Shown here one piece after another: positions 26,836 through 35,097 of a stretch of DNA of 52,215 nucleotides. The stretch comes from Loigolactobacillus rennini DSM 20253 (GTDB taxonomy: Bacteria; Bacillota; Bacilli; Lactobacillales; Lactobacillaceae): assembly GCF_001436505.1 (NCBI RefSeq), contig NZ_AYYI01000026.1:1-52215 (forward strand), given 5' to 3'. The first letter of the stretch is position 1; the number at the start of each line of letters is the position of its first letter. The notes beneath the pieces are model-generated. The model was not told where the DNA came from and did no database searches. It saw nothing but the letters and a program-made list of their open reading frames with translations. A program made the translations under genes and the position numbers.

Positions 26836-27471
26836 TTAATCAGATAATTTAGCCTGGTCAGCTAACGCTTTATCAGCCTCAGCCTTTTCTGCAGCTGGAT
26901 CAGCCAAAGCCAATTCTGGTGTAAATTTAGTTAACCAAGACGTTTTTAATTCGCTATCTTCTAATTCAGACTCCAATGCTTCGTAGTAAAACTTGCTGTT
27001 GTCGTCTTTCATCGCGATAAATTCTTGCTCAATTTCTGCAATTTCTTCACCGCCATTTTCCAGTTCCCAAGTTAAACCGTTAGAAAATTGCATATTCGTA
27101 AATGCGCGCAACATTTTTACTTGTTCGTCTAAATCTAAAACTTCAAACGTTAAGATTCCACGACCCTGACGGCTAGAAGTACCGTAAGCGTAAACCCCTT
27201 GTTTTAATCCATCGGTGGACAAGCCCCAAACTTTACGTAAGTTTTCAACCGGAAAGTGGCCCGTCCATGTGCCCGTAATCTGTGTTGGAATGTCAACGTG
27301 ACGTACTTCATCACCTTCGCATTTTTTCACAACACTTTTTAATTCTGTTTCTAATTCAAGTTTTCCTGTACACCCCAGTGGTACACCAGGCGCATATTCT
27401 TTACCATCAAACCATTGGATTGAGGCACTTGTTACCTTATATTCGTCAAAGGTTGTTTGTGTTTCTACCAA
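26836..27471 (-). CDS. Major tail protein
   Basis: This 211-residue protein has the tail-tube pattern: a beta-rich body with repeated short strands, the GCTGKLELETELKSVVKKCEGDE region, and TGTWTGHFPVENLRKVWGLS, typical of phi13-type major tail proteins. The C-terminal end (about 190-211) is Ala/Lys/Asp-rich and probably disordered. The start is TTG at 27471, seven bases behind AAAGGAGG. It follows the connector and tail-completion genes. Confidence 0.87.
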   Translation of the reverse strand: MVETQTTFDEYKVTSASIQWFDGKEYAPGVPLGCTGKLELETELKSVVKKCEGDEVRHVDIPTQITGTWTGHFPVENLRKVWGLSTDGLKQGVYAYGTSSRQGRGILTFEVLDLDEQVKMLRAFTNMQFSNGLTWELENGGEEIAEIEQEFIAMKDDNSKFYYEALESELEDSELKTSWLTKFTPELALADPAAEKAEADKALADQAKLSD

Positions 27472-27484
27472 TTCTATTCCTCCT

Positions 27485-27895
27485 TTATAATTCAGCCGCT
27501 TCTGCTAAGGCTGTCATTAGATCGTTAAAAATTCGCGTCGATGCTTGTTCACCGCCACGTTCAAAAAATTCCTGTGCGATATAGTTATGTGGTCCAATAC
27601 CATCGTTTGGAAAGACTAAATAGCCAAAGCTATTCTTGTTACTAGCAGCACCACCACGAGGGTAAACTTTAAATCCGAGATTCATTAAATCTCCCTTTAA
27701 TGGATTAGACGTTTTAGCATGGCGTTTATTGCGATCAGATACTGGAATAAATCCAGTTATTGCCTGTATCGCCGTATTAATACCAGTCGTTCTTAAAACA
27801 TTATTGACAGCTTTTTCTGCTTTGTCGGGCACTTTAGCCATAGCGCGCTGCACTTCTTGTGACTTTTTAAATTTTAAAAAGAACTCAACAGCCAT
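27485..27895 (-). CDS. HK97 gp10-like tail completion protein
   Basis: A 136-residue protein with an alpha N-terminus (FLKFKKSQEVQRAMAKVPDKAEKAVNNVLR) and a Gly/Pro-rich middle that reads KVYPRGGAASNKNSFGYLVFPNDG. This fits the HK97-gp10 family found between head-closure and major tail protein genes. Such proteins help finish the tail or join it to the head. It starts two bases after the preceding gene. Confidence 0.78.
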   Translation of the reverse strand: MAVEFFLKFKKSQEVQRAMAKVPDKAEKAVNNVLRTTGINTAIQAITGFIPVSDRNKRHAKTSNPLKGDLMNLGFKVYPRGGAASNKNSFGYLVFPNDGIGPHNYIAQEFFERGGEQASTRIFNDLMTALAEAAEL

Positions 27896-27897
27896 TA

Positions 27898-28263
27898 CTA
27901 TTCACGCACCTTTATCACATGCACAAAATTCAACGTGATCATTTTTGCCCGCTGGTTGGTATCCGCAAACTCACCTTCATCGATTTCGCTACCCGTAAAA
28001 CGCAATCCTGCTAACCGTAATTGCTCAGCTAGGGCTAAAATATCCAATTGCTCTTGCTTACGTGTTAAAAAAGCTAGTGTAAAAGTTTTTAAATACTGGT
28101 TATGCGCCGTAGCCGGTCTAATTTCACCCTCTTGCGAGTAAACAAAAAAAGACGGATTTTTGATGATCTCGTCTTTTTCCAGGTTAGTATCAAAAAGTGG
28201 CCACGTTTGGCTACTCATGATTTCAATAAATTTATTCAATTTAAATTGGTCAATAAAGTGCAT
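27898..28263 (-). CDS. Tail terminator-like minor protein
   Basis: A 121-residue mixed alpha/beta protein. Length and order (head closure, this gene, gp10-like, major tail protein) fit the tail terminator or neck position. The sequence has no motif by which I can name a family; the C-terminal strand TLNFVHVIKVRE looks like the final strand of a terminator fold. It overlaps the head-closure gene by 14 bases, so the two are translationally coupled. Confidence 0.65.
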   Translation of the reverse strand: MHFIDQFKLNKFIEIMSSQTWPLFDTNLEKDEIIKNPSFFVYSQEGEIRPATAHNQYLKTFTLAFLTRKQEQLDILALAEQLRLAGLRFTGSEIDEGEFADTNQRAKMITLNFVHVIKVRE

Positions 28264-28600
28264 TTAAAGCCCCCTTTTTAACTAGATACCAAAACATTGT
28301 TCTGCGGTCATTGCTGGGATCGATTGCGGTAATTTCATAATAATCACCATTAATAACAGCCTTATGACTTTCTTTGTCGATACTATTATAATAGTAGGTT
28401 TCGATTTTTAAGTTAGCCATACTATCTTTGGCAACCTTAAAATAATCCTGGTCTTCCACTCGGATTTGCCGATAATTAAAAAATAACAATCCTGCCTCGT
28501 TAAATTCAAAACCTATTTTTTCGCGATTAGCATTACGTTTGGTTTCAATAGTACCGAAATGGACTACACCTTGGTTAAAATTAGTCAGTCTATGTTGCAC
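28250..28600 (-). CDS. Head closure / head-tail adaptor protein
   Basis: The start is the GTG at 28600, because GAGGTGG lies just ahead; the open frame further up overlaps the connector gene. The 116-residue product (QHRLTNFNQGVVHFGTIETKRN onward, ending WYLVKKGALNALY) has the size and beta-rich pattern of SPP1 gp16-like head-closure proteins. It overlaps the preceding gene by 11 bases. Confidence 0.7.
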   Translation of the reverse strand: MQHRLTNFNQGVVHFGTIETKRNANREKIGFEFNEAGLLFFNYRQIRVEDQDYFKVAKDSMANLKIETYYYNSIDKESHKAVINGDYYEITAIDPSNDRRTMFWYLVKKGALNALY

Positions 28601-28901
28601 TAGCACCACCTCGCCGTCTAATACCATTCGCAATCTGCAAGGACAAAATGTCAGAGCGATAATCAGCCTCAAATGCCTGGCGGTAACCATCCCAATCATA
28701 CCGGCAATAATTTAGCAATAAATCTTTAGCTTTGATTCCCACTAAATTCGACTCGCTGAAATCTAACGGCCCTACGCGGTCAACGATAAATGCCATTCCA
28801 GCCTTAAGTGAGTTTTCCAGCATTGGGTCGCGTTCATCAAACGTGATCATTAATTGGCTTTTAGTCTCTGCTAATAATTCAGGGCTAACTGTAAAATTCA
28901 T
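28590..28901 (-). CDS. Head-tail connector (gp6-like / DNA packaging)
   Basis: A 103-residue helical protein. The pattern of a short N-terminus, then LENSLKAGMAFIVDRVGPLDF and KAKDLLLNYCRYDWDGYRQAFEADY, is that of gp6/gp15-like adaptor proteins, which form a ring under the portal. It follows the major capsid gene by 17 bases and precedes head closure, the normal order. Confidence 0.82.
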   Translation of the reverse strand: MNFTVSPELLAETKSQLMITFDERDPMLENSLKAGMAFIVDRVGPLDFSESNLVGIKAKDLLLNYCRYDWDGYRQAFEADYRSDILSLQIANGIRRRGGASAT

Positions 28902-28918
28902 TCAGTCACCGCCTTATA

Positions 28919-30172
28919 CTATTTAGTCAATTTAGCGCCACTAGCTTTTGCACTATCAGCTTTTGGTTCATCATTATCATTAGCTACATCTTCGGTAACA
29001 TCGCCAAAACGTCCCGGCCGTTTAACGTCAGAATCACCTTCTAGAGCCGGAATTTCGGCACCAGACATGCTAGAAATATCTGCAACAAAAAAGGCATTCT
29101 CGTTTTTAGCCACACCCATGCCGAAAAACTTAGCAATGAATAAATTCATGTCTTCGATGGCTAAACTTTGGTCATAATTGTTCAATTCCATCTGGCCGCT
29201 GACACCTAAGGCATAGTTTTTCAAAACGCCAAAAATGATACGGTCTTCTGGGACTGCGTAAGACTGGACAATTGTATCGCCAGTTGGTAACGTGATTAAA
29301 TGCCAATTGTTATCAGCATCTCCAACCGCTAATTGTGGGAATAATTTAGACCAATAGCTCATCGGATTAACAATGGCAGCAATCTGACCATTAGCCGTTT
29401 TGGCTTTAGTTAAAGCTGCATGAATGCCTGCTAATGACATTGGCTGTAAATCAGCTAATTCAATTGTTGGTTTGTCTGGGTAAACGCCGTCCACAGAACC
29501 ACTTAATTTTTTAATCATCCCAATTGGCATGTCCTTACCAGTTCCGGCAACCACAGCCGATTCTAATGTTGCCGCCATAGTTTCTTCCAAAAATGTCACC
29601 ACATAGGTTGCTAAAAATGTAGGTCCCAGTTGGAAAAAGCCTTTCGGTACTGCCATAAATCCGCTTAATTTGCTGGATTCTAAAGATAAAGTCTTAAAGC
29701 CATCTTCTAAAATTTGTTTAATGTTGCTTGGAACCTTACCCCAGAACGCTGTCTGCTTGGTTGGATCCGCATAAATTAGCTTCATCAAAGCCGACACTGT
29801 TTGAGTATCGACCATGCTTAACAATGGATGTTCTTCTTGGATCCGCGATAAAACATCTTCCACAATTGTTTCGGGTAATGTTTCTTCCAAGTTGTCAAAA
29901 GATTGTTTTTTGGCCGCTTCCGCGAAAAATTTACGTTCATTTGTTGTCATTGGTCGCCGAACACCGCGGGCCTCTAAGATTTTGCTATCGGTCATTTCAT
30001 TAGCCATACCATGCATTGTTTCCCGTGCCTGCTCACCAATCGAGTTCTGCAAGGATTCGGCAAACTCATTAAAAGCTTCACCTTGTTGTTTTTCATTACC
30101 ATCGCGCATAGAATTAAACATTTTAATTCGCGCGGCTTTAACTTGTTCTGTATTTAAATCTAAATTTTTCAT
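28919..30172 (-). CDS. Major capsid protein, HK97 fold
   Basis: A 417-residue protein. About the first 100 residues are helical and charged and probably act as the scaffolding delta domain removed by the phage protease. The rest (PETIVEDVLSRIQEEHPLLSMVDTQTV onward) is the HK97-type shell domain. The last 50 residues are Asp/Lys/Ala-rich. Its ATG overlaps the protease stop (TAATG), coupling the two. It lies after portal and protease, as in other HK97-type phages. Confidence 0.92.
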   Translation of the reverse strand: MKNLDLNTEQVKAARIKMFNSMRDGNEKQQGEAFNEFAESLQNSIGEQARETMHGMANEMTDSKILEARGVRRPMTTNERKFFAEAAKKQSFDNLEETLPETIVEDVLSRIQEEHPLLSMVDTQTVSALMKLIYADPTKQTAFWGKVPSNIKQILEDGFKTLSLESSKLSGFMAVPKGFFQLGPTFLATYVVTFLEETMAATLESAVVAGTGKDMPIGMIKKLSGSVDGVYPDKPTIELADLQPMSLAGIHAALTKAKTANGQIAAIVNPMSYWSKLFPQLAVGDADNNWHLITLPTGDTIVQSYAVPEDRIIFGVLKNYALGVSGQMELNNYDQSLAIEDMNLFIAKFFGMGVAKNENAFFVADISSMSGAEIPALEGDSDVKRPGRFGDVTEDVANDNDEPKADSAKASGAKLTK

Positions 30173-30933
30173 TACTCCGCCTCCTTGGCTAAATTAATTA
30201 ATTTTTCAGCAATCGTTGGTTGTCTTTTATGCTTAGTAACCACTTTTGCTGCGATTTTTCCATGATATTTTGCAATTAATTTTTCTTTGATGTTAGCTAC
30301 CGATTTAGGCTCTTCAGGTTCCTTCGGTTCTTGTGGCTCTTGTGGTTCTTGTGGCTCCACATATTCAATCACCTCATCGGCTAAACCTAAAGCCACAGCT
30401 TCATCTGTATTCAAAAAAGTTCCTGCATCTAATAATGCTGTCAATTCATCTTCAGTACCCGTAAAACGGGTCATGTAAGTCAATACCAACGATTTGTCCA
30501 TTTTATTTAAATCAGCAACAGCACTTTCTAAATCAGACGCGTCACCGTAAATCATTGTTGCTGCATGGTGTACCATCAATTGCGAATTCTCAGGCATATA
30601 AATTTTGTCACCGGCCATCGCAACAATTGACGCTGCACTTGCTGCTAACGCATCGATGTAAATATTAATAGTTTTGTTAGATTGCTTTAACGCGTTATAG
30701 ATACCAATTCCTTCAAATGCATCGCCGCCATATGAGTTAATGTGGACATCAATCTCATCAGCAGTAATTTCCTTCAATGCCTGGTTGACAGCCTTAGTCG
30801 TGACTGATTGTTCCTCGTCATCCCAGTAGGTAGCACCAATAAAACCATACAAATTCATCCGTGCCGGTTTGCTTTTTTCCTCAACAACATTAAATATTGT
30901 CTTGATTTTCTTATTCGGCATTTTTGTCGTCAT
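30172..30933 (-). CDS. ClpP-like head maturation protease
   Basis: A 253-residue Ser protease of the ClpP/S14 type that trims the capsid. The GGDAFEGIGIYNAL strand (69-82), the nucleophile region ALAASAASIVAMAG (S102 likely) and MVHHAA (H122 likely) match. A Glu-Pro-Gln repeat linker (about 195-214) separates the catalytic domain from a basic C-terminal tail that may bind scaffold. The ATG at 30933 lies eight bases after AAAGGAGG; it overlaps the portal gene by 23 bases. Confidence 0.9.
   Translation of the reverse strand: MTTKMPNKKIKTIFNVVEEKSKPARMNLYGFIGATYWDDEEQSVTTKAVNQALKEITADEIDVHINSYGGDAFEGIGIYNALKQSNKTINIYIDALAASAASIVAMAGDKIYMPENSQLMVHHAATMIYGDASDLESAVADLNKMDKSLVLTYMTRFTGTEDELTALLDAGTFLNTDEAVALGLADEVIEYVEPQEPQEPQEPKEPEEPKSVANIKEKLIAKYHGKIAAKVVTKHKRQPTIAEKLINLAKEAE
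30300..30362 (-). repeat. Glu-Pro-Gln repeat linker in the protease gene
   Basis: Nine-base units encoding Glu-Pro-Gln, then Glu-Pro-Lys and Glu-Pro-Glu, repeat in tandem. The array can vary in copy number by slippage, which would change linker length. Confidence 0.7.
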
Positions 30934-32206
30934 CCACTTCACCTCCTTTCAAAGCATCTTCGATTAAGGCATAATTCTTACTCATGATATGCTTATCCGC
31001 CCAATCTTCGTCTAATGGTTCTTGGTCTAAATAACGTAAGATGTCGTTTAATGACCAAGCCCCAATCCGGCTTAACAACTCAGCAGAAGTAGCTAATTTC
31101 GTAATATCGTAATTACGAATGTGATCAGTTTTAACCTTACAATAGGTATGCTTTAAAACCTGATTGCGACCGTATAGCTTACGATTAATTTCATCTGCTA
31201 TCTGTTCTGCTAGTGGATTAATACAAAATGAAATAAAATTGTCCGTCATGCTGTCCGCGTCTGCGGTATCACCTTTTAGCAAGCCTCGTGGAATAGCAAA
31301 AGCATCCGCTGCCATATTAACAATGTCATCGACCATGGCTGCGATGTCACGGGTGGTCTTATTGGCAGCAGAACCAGAAGTCTTACTATTGCCCGCTGCG
31401 TTTAAATCGTTCAATTCTAGACCGGCTTCAATCGGTGTCACGCTGTCTTTTTCTTCAAAAATCGGCTTCAACCGGTTTTCAAACATGTCATCGATGATAA
31501 AATCATATTCGGTTTGTTCAATTCCATCTTTAATGACCGGCTGCCCATTTTCATCCGTGATTTTTTTCTGCTTGTATTGGTCAAACGTAGTGTCAATCTG
31601 CAACGCAAATTTTAAAGCGTTACTACGATTATAATTACGAATTGCGCCACCTAGAAATGTGCCGTATTCACGGTAAATGTCGTCAAAAATTCGTTTTACC
31701 TTAGAATTATTCAATTTAAAATGGAAAACATCTTTTTCCAGATAAGATTCACGCAACATATAATTACTAATCATAATGTGTTTATAAACATTAGGCTTAA
31801 AGGCATATTCCTTTAACGTATAAGCATCGGCTACCAACAATTCGCCACTAATTTTTGACTGTATCACCAACGCTCCGTCCTCATTCATCACCATCTGGTA
31901 AACTACCTTGTTCCAAAAATCAGCAGCATTTTGGTTTTGATTCGGCTCTACGTTGAGTTGATACCAAACTTTACCTTGTTTCGCCTTGCCATGGTCAAAT
32001 GTTAAAAAATCACTTTTAACTAAAGCATTGGCAATGCGATTAATACAAAGTTGGATTGCATAGTACTTAAAAGCTGTATTAGCTTGTTTGCCGTGGATAA
32101 AATCTTCAAACAGTTTGTATTGGTGCTGTCTCAGTTCTAAAGCCTGTTTATTTTCGTTCACTCGGATTGGTTCCGATTTTGATTTAAATAAATCTAAAAA
32201 GCCCAA
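30911..32206 (-). CDS. Portal protein
   Basis: The 431-residue HK97-type portal forms the dodecameric DNA channel at one capsid vertex. Features include the N-terminal FLDLFKSKSEP, the wing region with repeated Asn/Tyr, and a stem segment with DIAAMVDDIVNMAADAFAIPRGLLKG (about 290-315), typical of the family. It lies 14 bases after terminase and overlaps the protease. The length is normal. Confidence 0.92.
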   Translation of the reverse strand: MGFLDLFKSKSEPIRVNENKQALELRQHQYKLFEDFIHGKQANTAFKYYAIQLCINRIANALVKSDFLTFDHGKAKQGKVWYQLNVEPNQNQNAADFWNKVVYQMVMNEDGALVIQSKISGELLVADAYTLKEYAFKPNVYKHIMISNYMLRESYLEKDVFHFKLNNSKVKRIFDDIYREYGTFLGGAIRNYNRSNALKFALQIDTTFDQYKQKKITDENGQPVIKDGIEQTEYDFIIDDMFENRLKPIFEEKDSVTPIEAGLELNDLNAAGNSKTSGSAANKTTRDIAAMVDDIVNMAADAFAIPRGLLKGDTADADSMTDNFISFCINPLAEQIADEINRKLYGRNQVLKHTYCKVKTDHIRNYDITKLATSAELLSRIGAWSLNDILRYLDQEPLDEDWADKHIMSKNYALIEDALKGGEVDDDKNAE

Positions 32207-32220
32207 TTTTTCACCTCCTA

Positions 32221-33864
32221 CTAGAATGTTACTGTTCGCAAACCTCGATGATAGGTAGCTGTTGGCTTATTTAATATTGACTGAAATTGATAAGCGTTTA
32301 AAAAAGCAAAAAAGCCGTCAGTTTTACGTAACTTCGGCTCAATTTTGCTATATTCAATATTTTGGCGTGCATCGCGGTCTTTGTACGTATTATTCGTATA
32401 CCATCGCATCATAAAATCATCGTCACAGTAAACTAAATTGTGATAAGCAAATAAATCATCAATGTTATTTTCCAACTCAGTATGGGTTTTAATTCCAGTT
32501 CTGGCCTGCAGTAAGTCGCCAAACCCATTATTCGTAAATTCTTGTTGTAAATAATTCCGCCGAAAGCTATCGGCAGCGACACCTTTGATGTCATAATAGG
32601 CAGCTTGTTTTAACACCCAGTCCACAATGTATTTCGGCTGATTAGTTTCATCATTAATTACTTCTGCCAAACCGCGTTTAAACGCGACTTCCAGTGGCAC
32701 TTTGTAGTGCCGACCTTGCAAGGCTTTGTAATTGATTAAAGTGTGGTGTTTCCAGTAATACTTTTTTCCAATTTTGAACAACAATCCTAAACCGCAAAAA
32801 TCCATCGTATCCGCATAGTCAATTCCAACAACACACGGCTGGCCTCGTAAATCCGGAGTTTCTTGGTTGGTTGCTTTAATCGCTGGCCACTCTGCTACCG
32901 GGCTGCTAGCTTTCATTGCCGGAATGTTCATTCGTTTAGTCATAAATTCAATTCGTGATTGTTCCCGATCTTGCGCTTTTTCAAACTCAGATTCCATTTC
33001 ATGCTGTAAGTTCGGGAAATACGTTAACGACGGGTTAGCTTTTTGCCACATTTTTTTATCTTGCCACTCAGCAGCATCGTCTAGCTTACAAATAAACGGT
33101 AAAGTCCTACGATTAGGCCGTTCACCAGCTAAAATCATTTTTGCTTCTTCTTTTAATTGATCTAAAAAACCATCGCGATTATAACCGTCAGTAGTCATGT
33201 AAAAACGCCGCGGATGTGGCTTTTTACCTAATCCCGATGTAAAAACATTAATTGAATCTTCATCCTTATAGGCATGTATTTCATCAAAAAAGACAGCACC
33301 TGGCCGGCCACCGTCTTTAGTGTTCGCATTATTCGTGCGGTATTTAATTTTTGAATTGGTTTTCCGAAAGGTAATTTGTTTCTTCGTCCATTTAAAAAAC
33401 CGCTTATAGTATTTTTCGCGGGATTCCAACAAATCATGAAGTTCATTAAAAGACGTTGTCGCCTGTTCTTCAGAGGTAGCCACAATGTCAATGTCATAAT
33501 TGCGAATGTTCTCAATAGAGGCTAATTCCCACTCTTCGTAGGCCATATATCCTGTTTTACCGCCGCCACGGCCCATCATGACTAGAATTTCGTCAAACAT
33601 TAGCGATCCATCATCATAATAGGCTCCGTGGACTAGTGCGGTCAGAAATTTTTCCCATGGGAGCAGCGGCCACGGAAAGTGTTTTTCTGCATTTGATAGA
33701 ACCGTGTCTATTTGATCACGTTTTAAAATAGCATGAGGATCGTTTAATTTACTCTGGACGAATTTCATCAGCTGCTTTTGTTCTTGACAAGCTAAGATAT
33801 TACCATCTAGGACGCCATTCATATACTCATCAATTGCCGGATGATAATGAACTTTAGAAGTCAT
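32221..33864 (-). CDS. Terminase large subunit
   Basis: This 547-residue protein packages DNA. Walker A is MGRGGGKTG (97-105) and Walker B is VFFDEIHAY (191-199, D194 and E195). The RNase H-like nuclease starts at VVGIDYADTMDFCGLG with its first metal-binding Asp and ends near the C-terminal Asp-rich YHNLVYCDDDFMMRW. I use the ATG at 33864, which overlaps the small-subunit gene by 11 bases; the open frame continues ten codons further. With the HNH gene nearby this looks like a cos-type phage. Confidence 0.95.
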   Translation of the reverse strand: MTSKVHYHPAIDEYMNGVLDGNILACQEQKQLMKFVQSKLNDPHAILKRDQIDTVLSNAEKHFPWPLLPWEKFLTALVHGAYYDDGSLMFDEILVMMGRGGGKTGYMAYEEWELASIENIRNYDIDIVATSEEQATTSFNELHDLLESREKYYKRFFKWTKKQITFRKTNSKIKYRTNNANTKDGGRPGAVFFDEIHAYKDEDSINVFTSGLGKKPHPRRFYMTTDGYNRDGFLDQLKEEAKMILAGERPNRRTLPFICKLDDAAEWQDKKMWQKANPSLTYFPNLQHEMESEFEKAQDREQSRIEFMTKRMNIPAMKASSPVAEWPAIKATNQETPDLRGQPCVVGIDYADTMDFCGLGLLFKIGKKYYWKHHTLINYKALQGRHYKVPLEVAFKRGLAEVINDETNQPKYIVDWVLKQAAYYDIKGVAADSFRRNYLQQEFTNNGFGDLLQARTGIKTHTELENNIDDLFAYHNLVYCDDDFMMRWYTNNTYKDRDARQNIEYSKIEPKLRKTDGFFAFLNAYQFQSILNKPTATYHRGLRTVTF

Positions 33865-34162
33865 CTTCATCATCACCCGCTTCAGTCGTTTCAATATGCA
33901 GCTGCTGCAAAATCTTTAACATTTGCGCATTGACTTTAACTAATTCAGACACCGAATCATTTTTCTTGTAGCCCTTTTGCGTCGCCGAGTTCTGCCATTC
34001 AACCGAAACCCCACGGGCCTTAATATCTGCTACTAACTCATTCTTAATGTCATAAAAATTCAAATAATCATTAATCAAATCTTTAAAGTGTTCAGCATCA
34101 GCGCTCATATTAGTCAATTGGTTTAACAGCGATGTTTTAATTTTTTCTTTATGCGTCGCCAT
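33854..34162 (-). CDS. Terminase small subunit, P27 family
   Basis: A 102-residue helical DNA-recognition subunit. The YLNFYDIKNELVADIKARGVSVEW segment and a C-terminal acidic tail (TTEAGDDEDDF) are typical of the P27 type. It overlaps the large subunit by 11 bases. About 110 bases upstream lies the HNH gene. Confidence 0.88.
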   Translation of the reverse strand: MATHKEKIKTSLLNQLTNMSADAEHFKDLINDYLNFYDIKNELVADIKARGVSVEWQNSATQKGYKKNDSVSELVKVNAQMLKILQQLHIETTEAGDDEDDF

Positions 34163-34271
34163 GATGTATTCACCCCCTTCACACGAAAGTTAATAAAAAT
34201 ATTTAGTCCAGACCCCTTCCCGTTGTTTGTTTCCCCGAGGGATTTGCCATTTGGTTTTGCCGGGGGGGGAG

Positions 34272-34598
34272 CTACCAGCGCTCAGCATTTGTAAATTTAG
34301 GTGTGTTGAATTGCGCTAGCTTTTCTGGATGCTTAGCATTGTGATCAGCCCGGCAAATTGTTTCTAAATTATTTAAATCCAAGGCTAGCTCGGGTTTAGC
34401 TTTAACATGTTGAATGTGATGGACTGTTGTTGCGTGTGTGTGTTTACCTCTAGCCTTGCAGACCTGGCACTCATAGTGGTCTAGCCTAAGTCGTTGTTGT
34501 CTTGCTTTGTACCATGGTTGTGAGTGATAGAACTTGATCAGCTCATTATCCTTGATCCATTGCTGTAGTTGCCGTAGGAATACTGGTGTCATCGTCAT
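34272..34598 (-). CDS. HNH endonuclease next to terminase
   Basis: A 108-residue HNH nuclease. Zinc-binding CQVC and a later CRADHNAKH, the HHIQHV catalytic histidines and NNLETI are all visible. HNH proteins beside terminase are needed for cos cleavage in phages of the HK97 group. I place the start at the ATG at 34598, which overlaps the preceding stop as ATGA; the open frame continues nine codons upstream without support. A G-rich run (seven G) lies just past its stop, at 34263-34269. Confidence 0.9.
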   Translation of the reverse strand: MTMTPVFLRQLQQWIKDNELIKFYHSQPWYKARQQRLRLDHYECQVCKARGKHTHATTVHHIQHVKAKPELALDLNNLETICRADHNAKHPEKLAQFNTPKFTNAERW

Positions 34599-34873
34599 AG
34601 GTTCTTGGCATACTCTCTGGCCCACACATTGATCAACTCAGTCACAGCATCAATGCTTAGCTTACTAGGCTCAATGCCTAAGGCCTGTAGTTGCTTGGCA
34701 TTGTGTGGCATCAACATTAAGTTGCGCATGATGGCAACCATCAATGCTGCTGCCTGTTCATTACTTACTTGATTAATGGTTAGTGCGTCGATGAAAGCCT
34801 GCTGGATATCATCTAATGATTGTTTGTGCTCTTTGAGATACTGATCAATCTTTTGCTTCTGGAATCGATTCAC
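34595..34873 (-). CDS. Hypothetical late phage protein (92 aa)
   Basis: An all-helical 92-residue protein without cysteine motifs or membrane segments. It starts with GTG at 34873 behind AAAGGAGTGATC and overlaps the HNH gene by four bases. It is the first protein gene after the presumed late promoter and the tRNA-like gene, so it is made with the packaging genes. I do not recognise a family. Confidence 0.75.
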   Translation of the reverse strand: MNRFQKQKIDQYLKEHKQSLDDIQQAFIDALTINQVSNEQAAALMVAIMRNLMLMPHNAKQLQALGIEPSKLSIDAVTELINVWAREYAKNL

Positions 34874-34891
34874 ACGATCACTCCTTTATAT

Positions 34892-34958
34892 TTCAGCTGC
34901 CAGAATCGAACTGGCTTACCTGGCTAAGGAAACCAGTAAGATCCAACCTCCCAGCTGA
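34892..34958 (-). tRNA. Shortened tRNA-Arg-like gene (anticodon CCT)
   Basis: Read on the minus strand, 67 bases fold as a tRNA: acceptor TCAGCT with AGCTGA (six pairs), a short D arm (GAG/CTT, loop GTTGGAT), an anticodon stem CTGGT/GCCAG with loop TTCCTTA (anticodon CCT, codon AGG), a four-base variable region and a full T arm GCCAG-TTCGATT-CTGGC. CCA is not encoded. The six-pair acceptor and small D arm are unlike normal tRNAs, so it may be a decayed tRNA, or a structural RNA that only looks like one. It leads the late transcript. Confidence 0.5.
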
Positions 34959-34974
34959 TTGATGGTATAACAAA

Positions 34975-35000
34975 GACCTCAGCCAAATCAGACTGAGGTC
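34975..35000 (-). terminator. Hairpin between late activator gene and tRNA-like gene
   Basis: GACCTCAG and CTGAGGTC make an 8-bp perfect stem with a 10-nt loop; only TTTG follows on the minus strand. It is either a weak terminator of the early transcript or part of a processing or packaging signal. It lies downstream of the presumed late promoter, so the late transcript would have to pass it. Confidence 0.45.
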
Positions 35001-35019
35001 AAAGGTAAATTAACAATTC

Positions 35020-35097
35020 ACATTTAATTATTTTATTCTACACTATCATAGTACCATGCACAGAGTTGCATATGGTTGCGGATTTGTTGCATAGATG
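35020..35097 (-). promoter_or_regulatory. Presumed late promoter with three phased GTTGC boxes
   Basis: On the plus strand GTTGCATA (35065), GTTGCGGA (35075) and GTTGCATA (35086) recur at 10- and 11-bp steps. On the minus strand TATGAT and TAGAAT (about 35030-35046) follow as possible -10 boxes without any good -35. The boxes cover the -35 area, so an activator, probably the product of the gene just upstream, may bind here. Confidence 0.45.

Noticed and set aside
34892-34958. The tRNA-like gene as a special initiator that reads AGG at the tape-measure start
   Set aside because: Initiator tRNAs need a mismatch at the acceptor end and three G-C pairs in the anticodon stem; this one has neither. 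The match between anticodon and AGG is probably coincidence.
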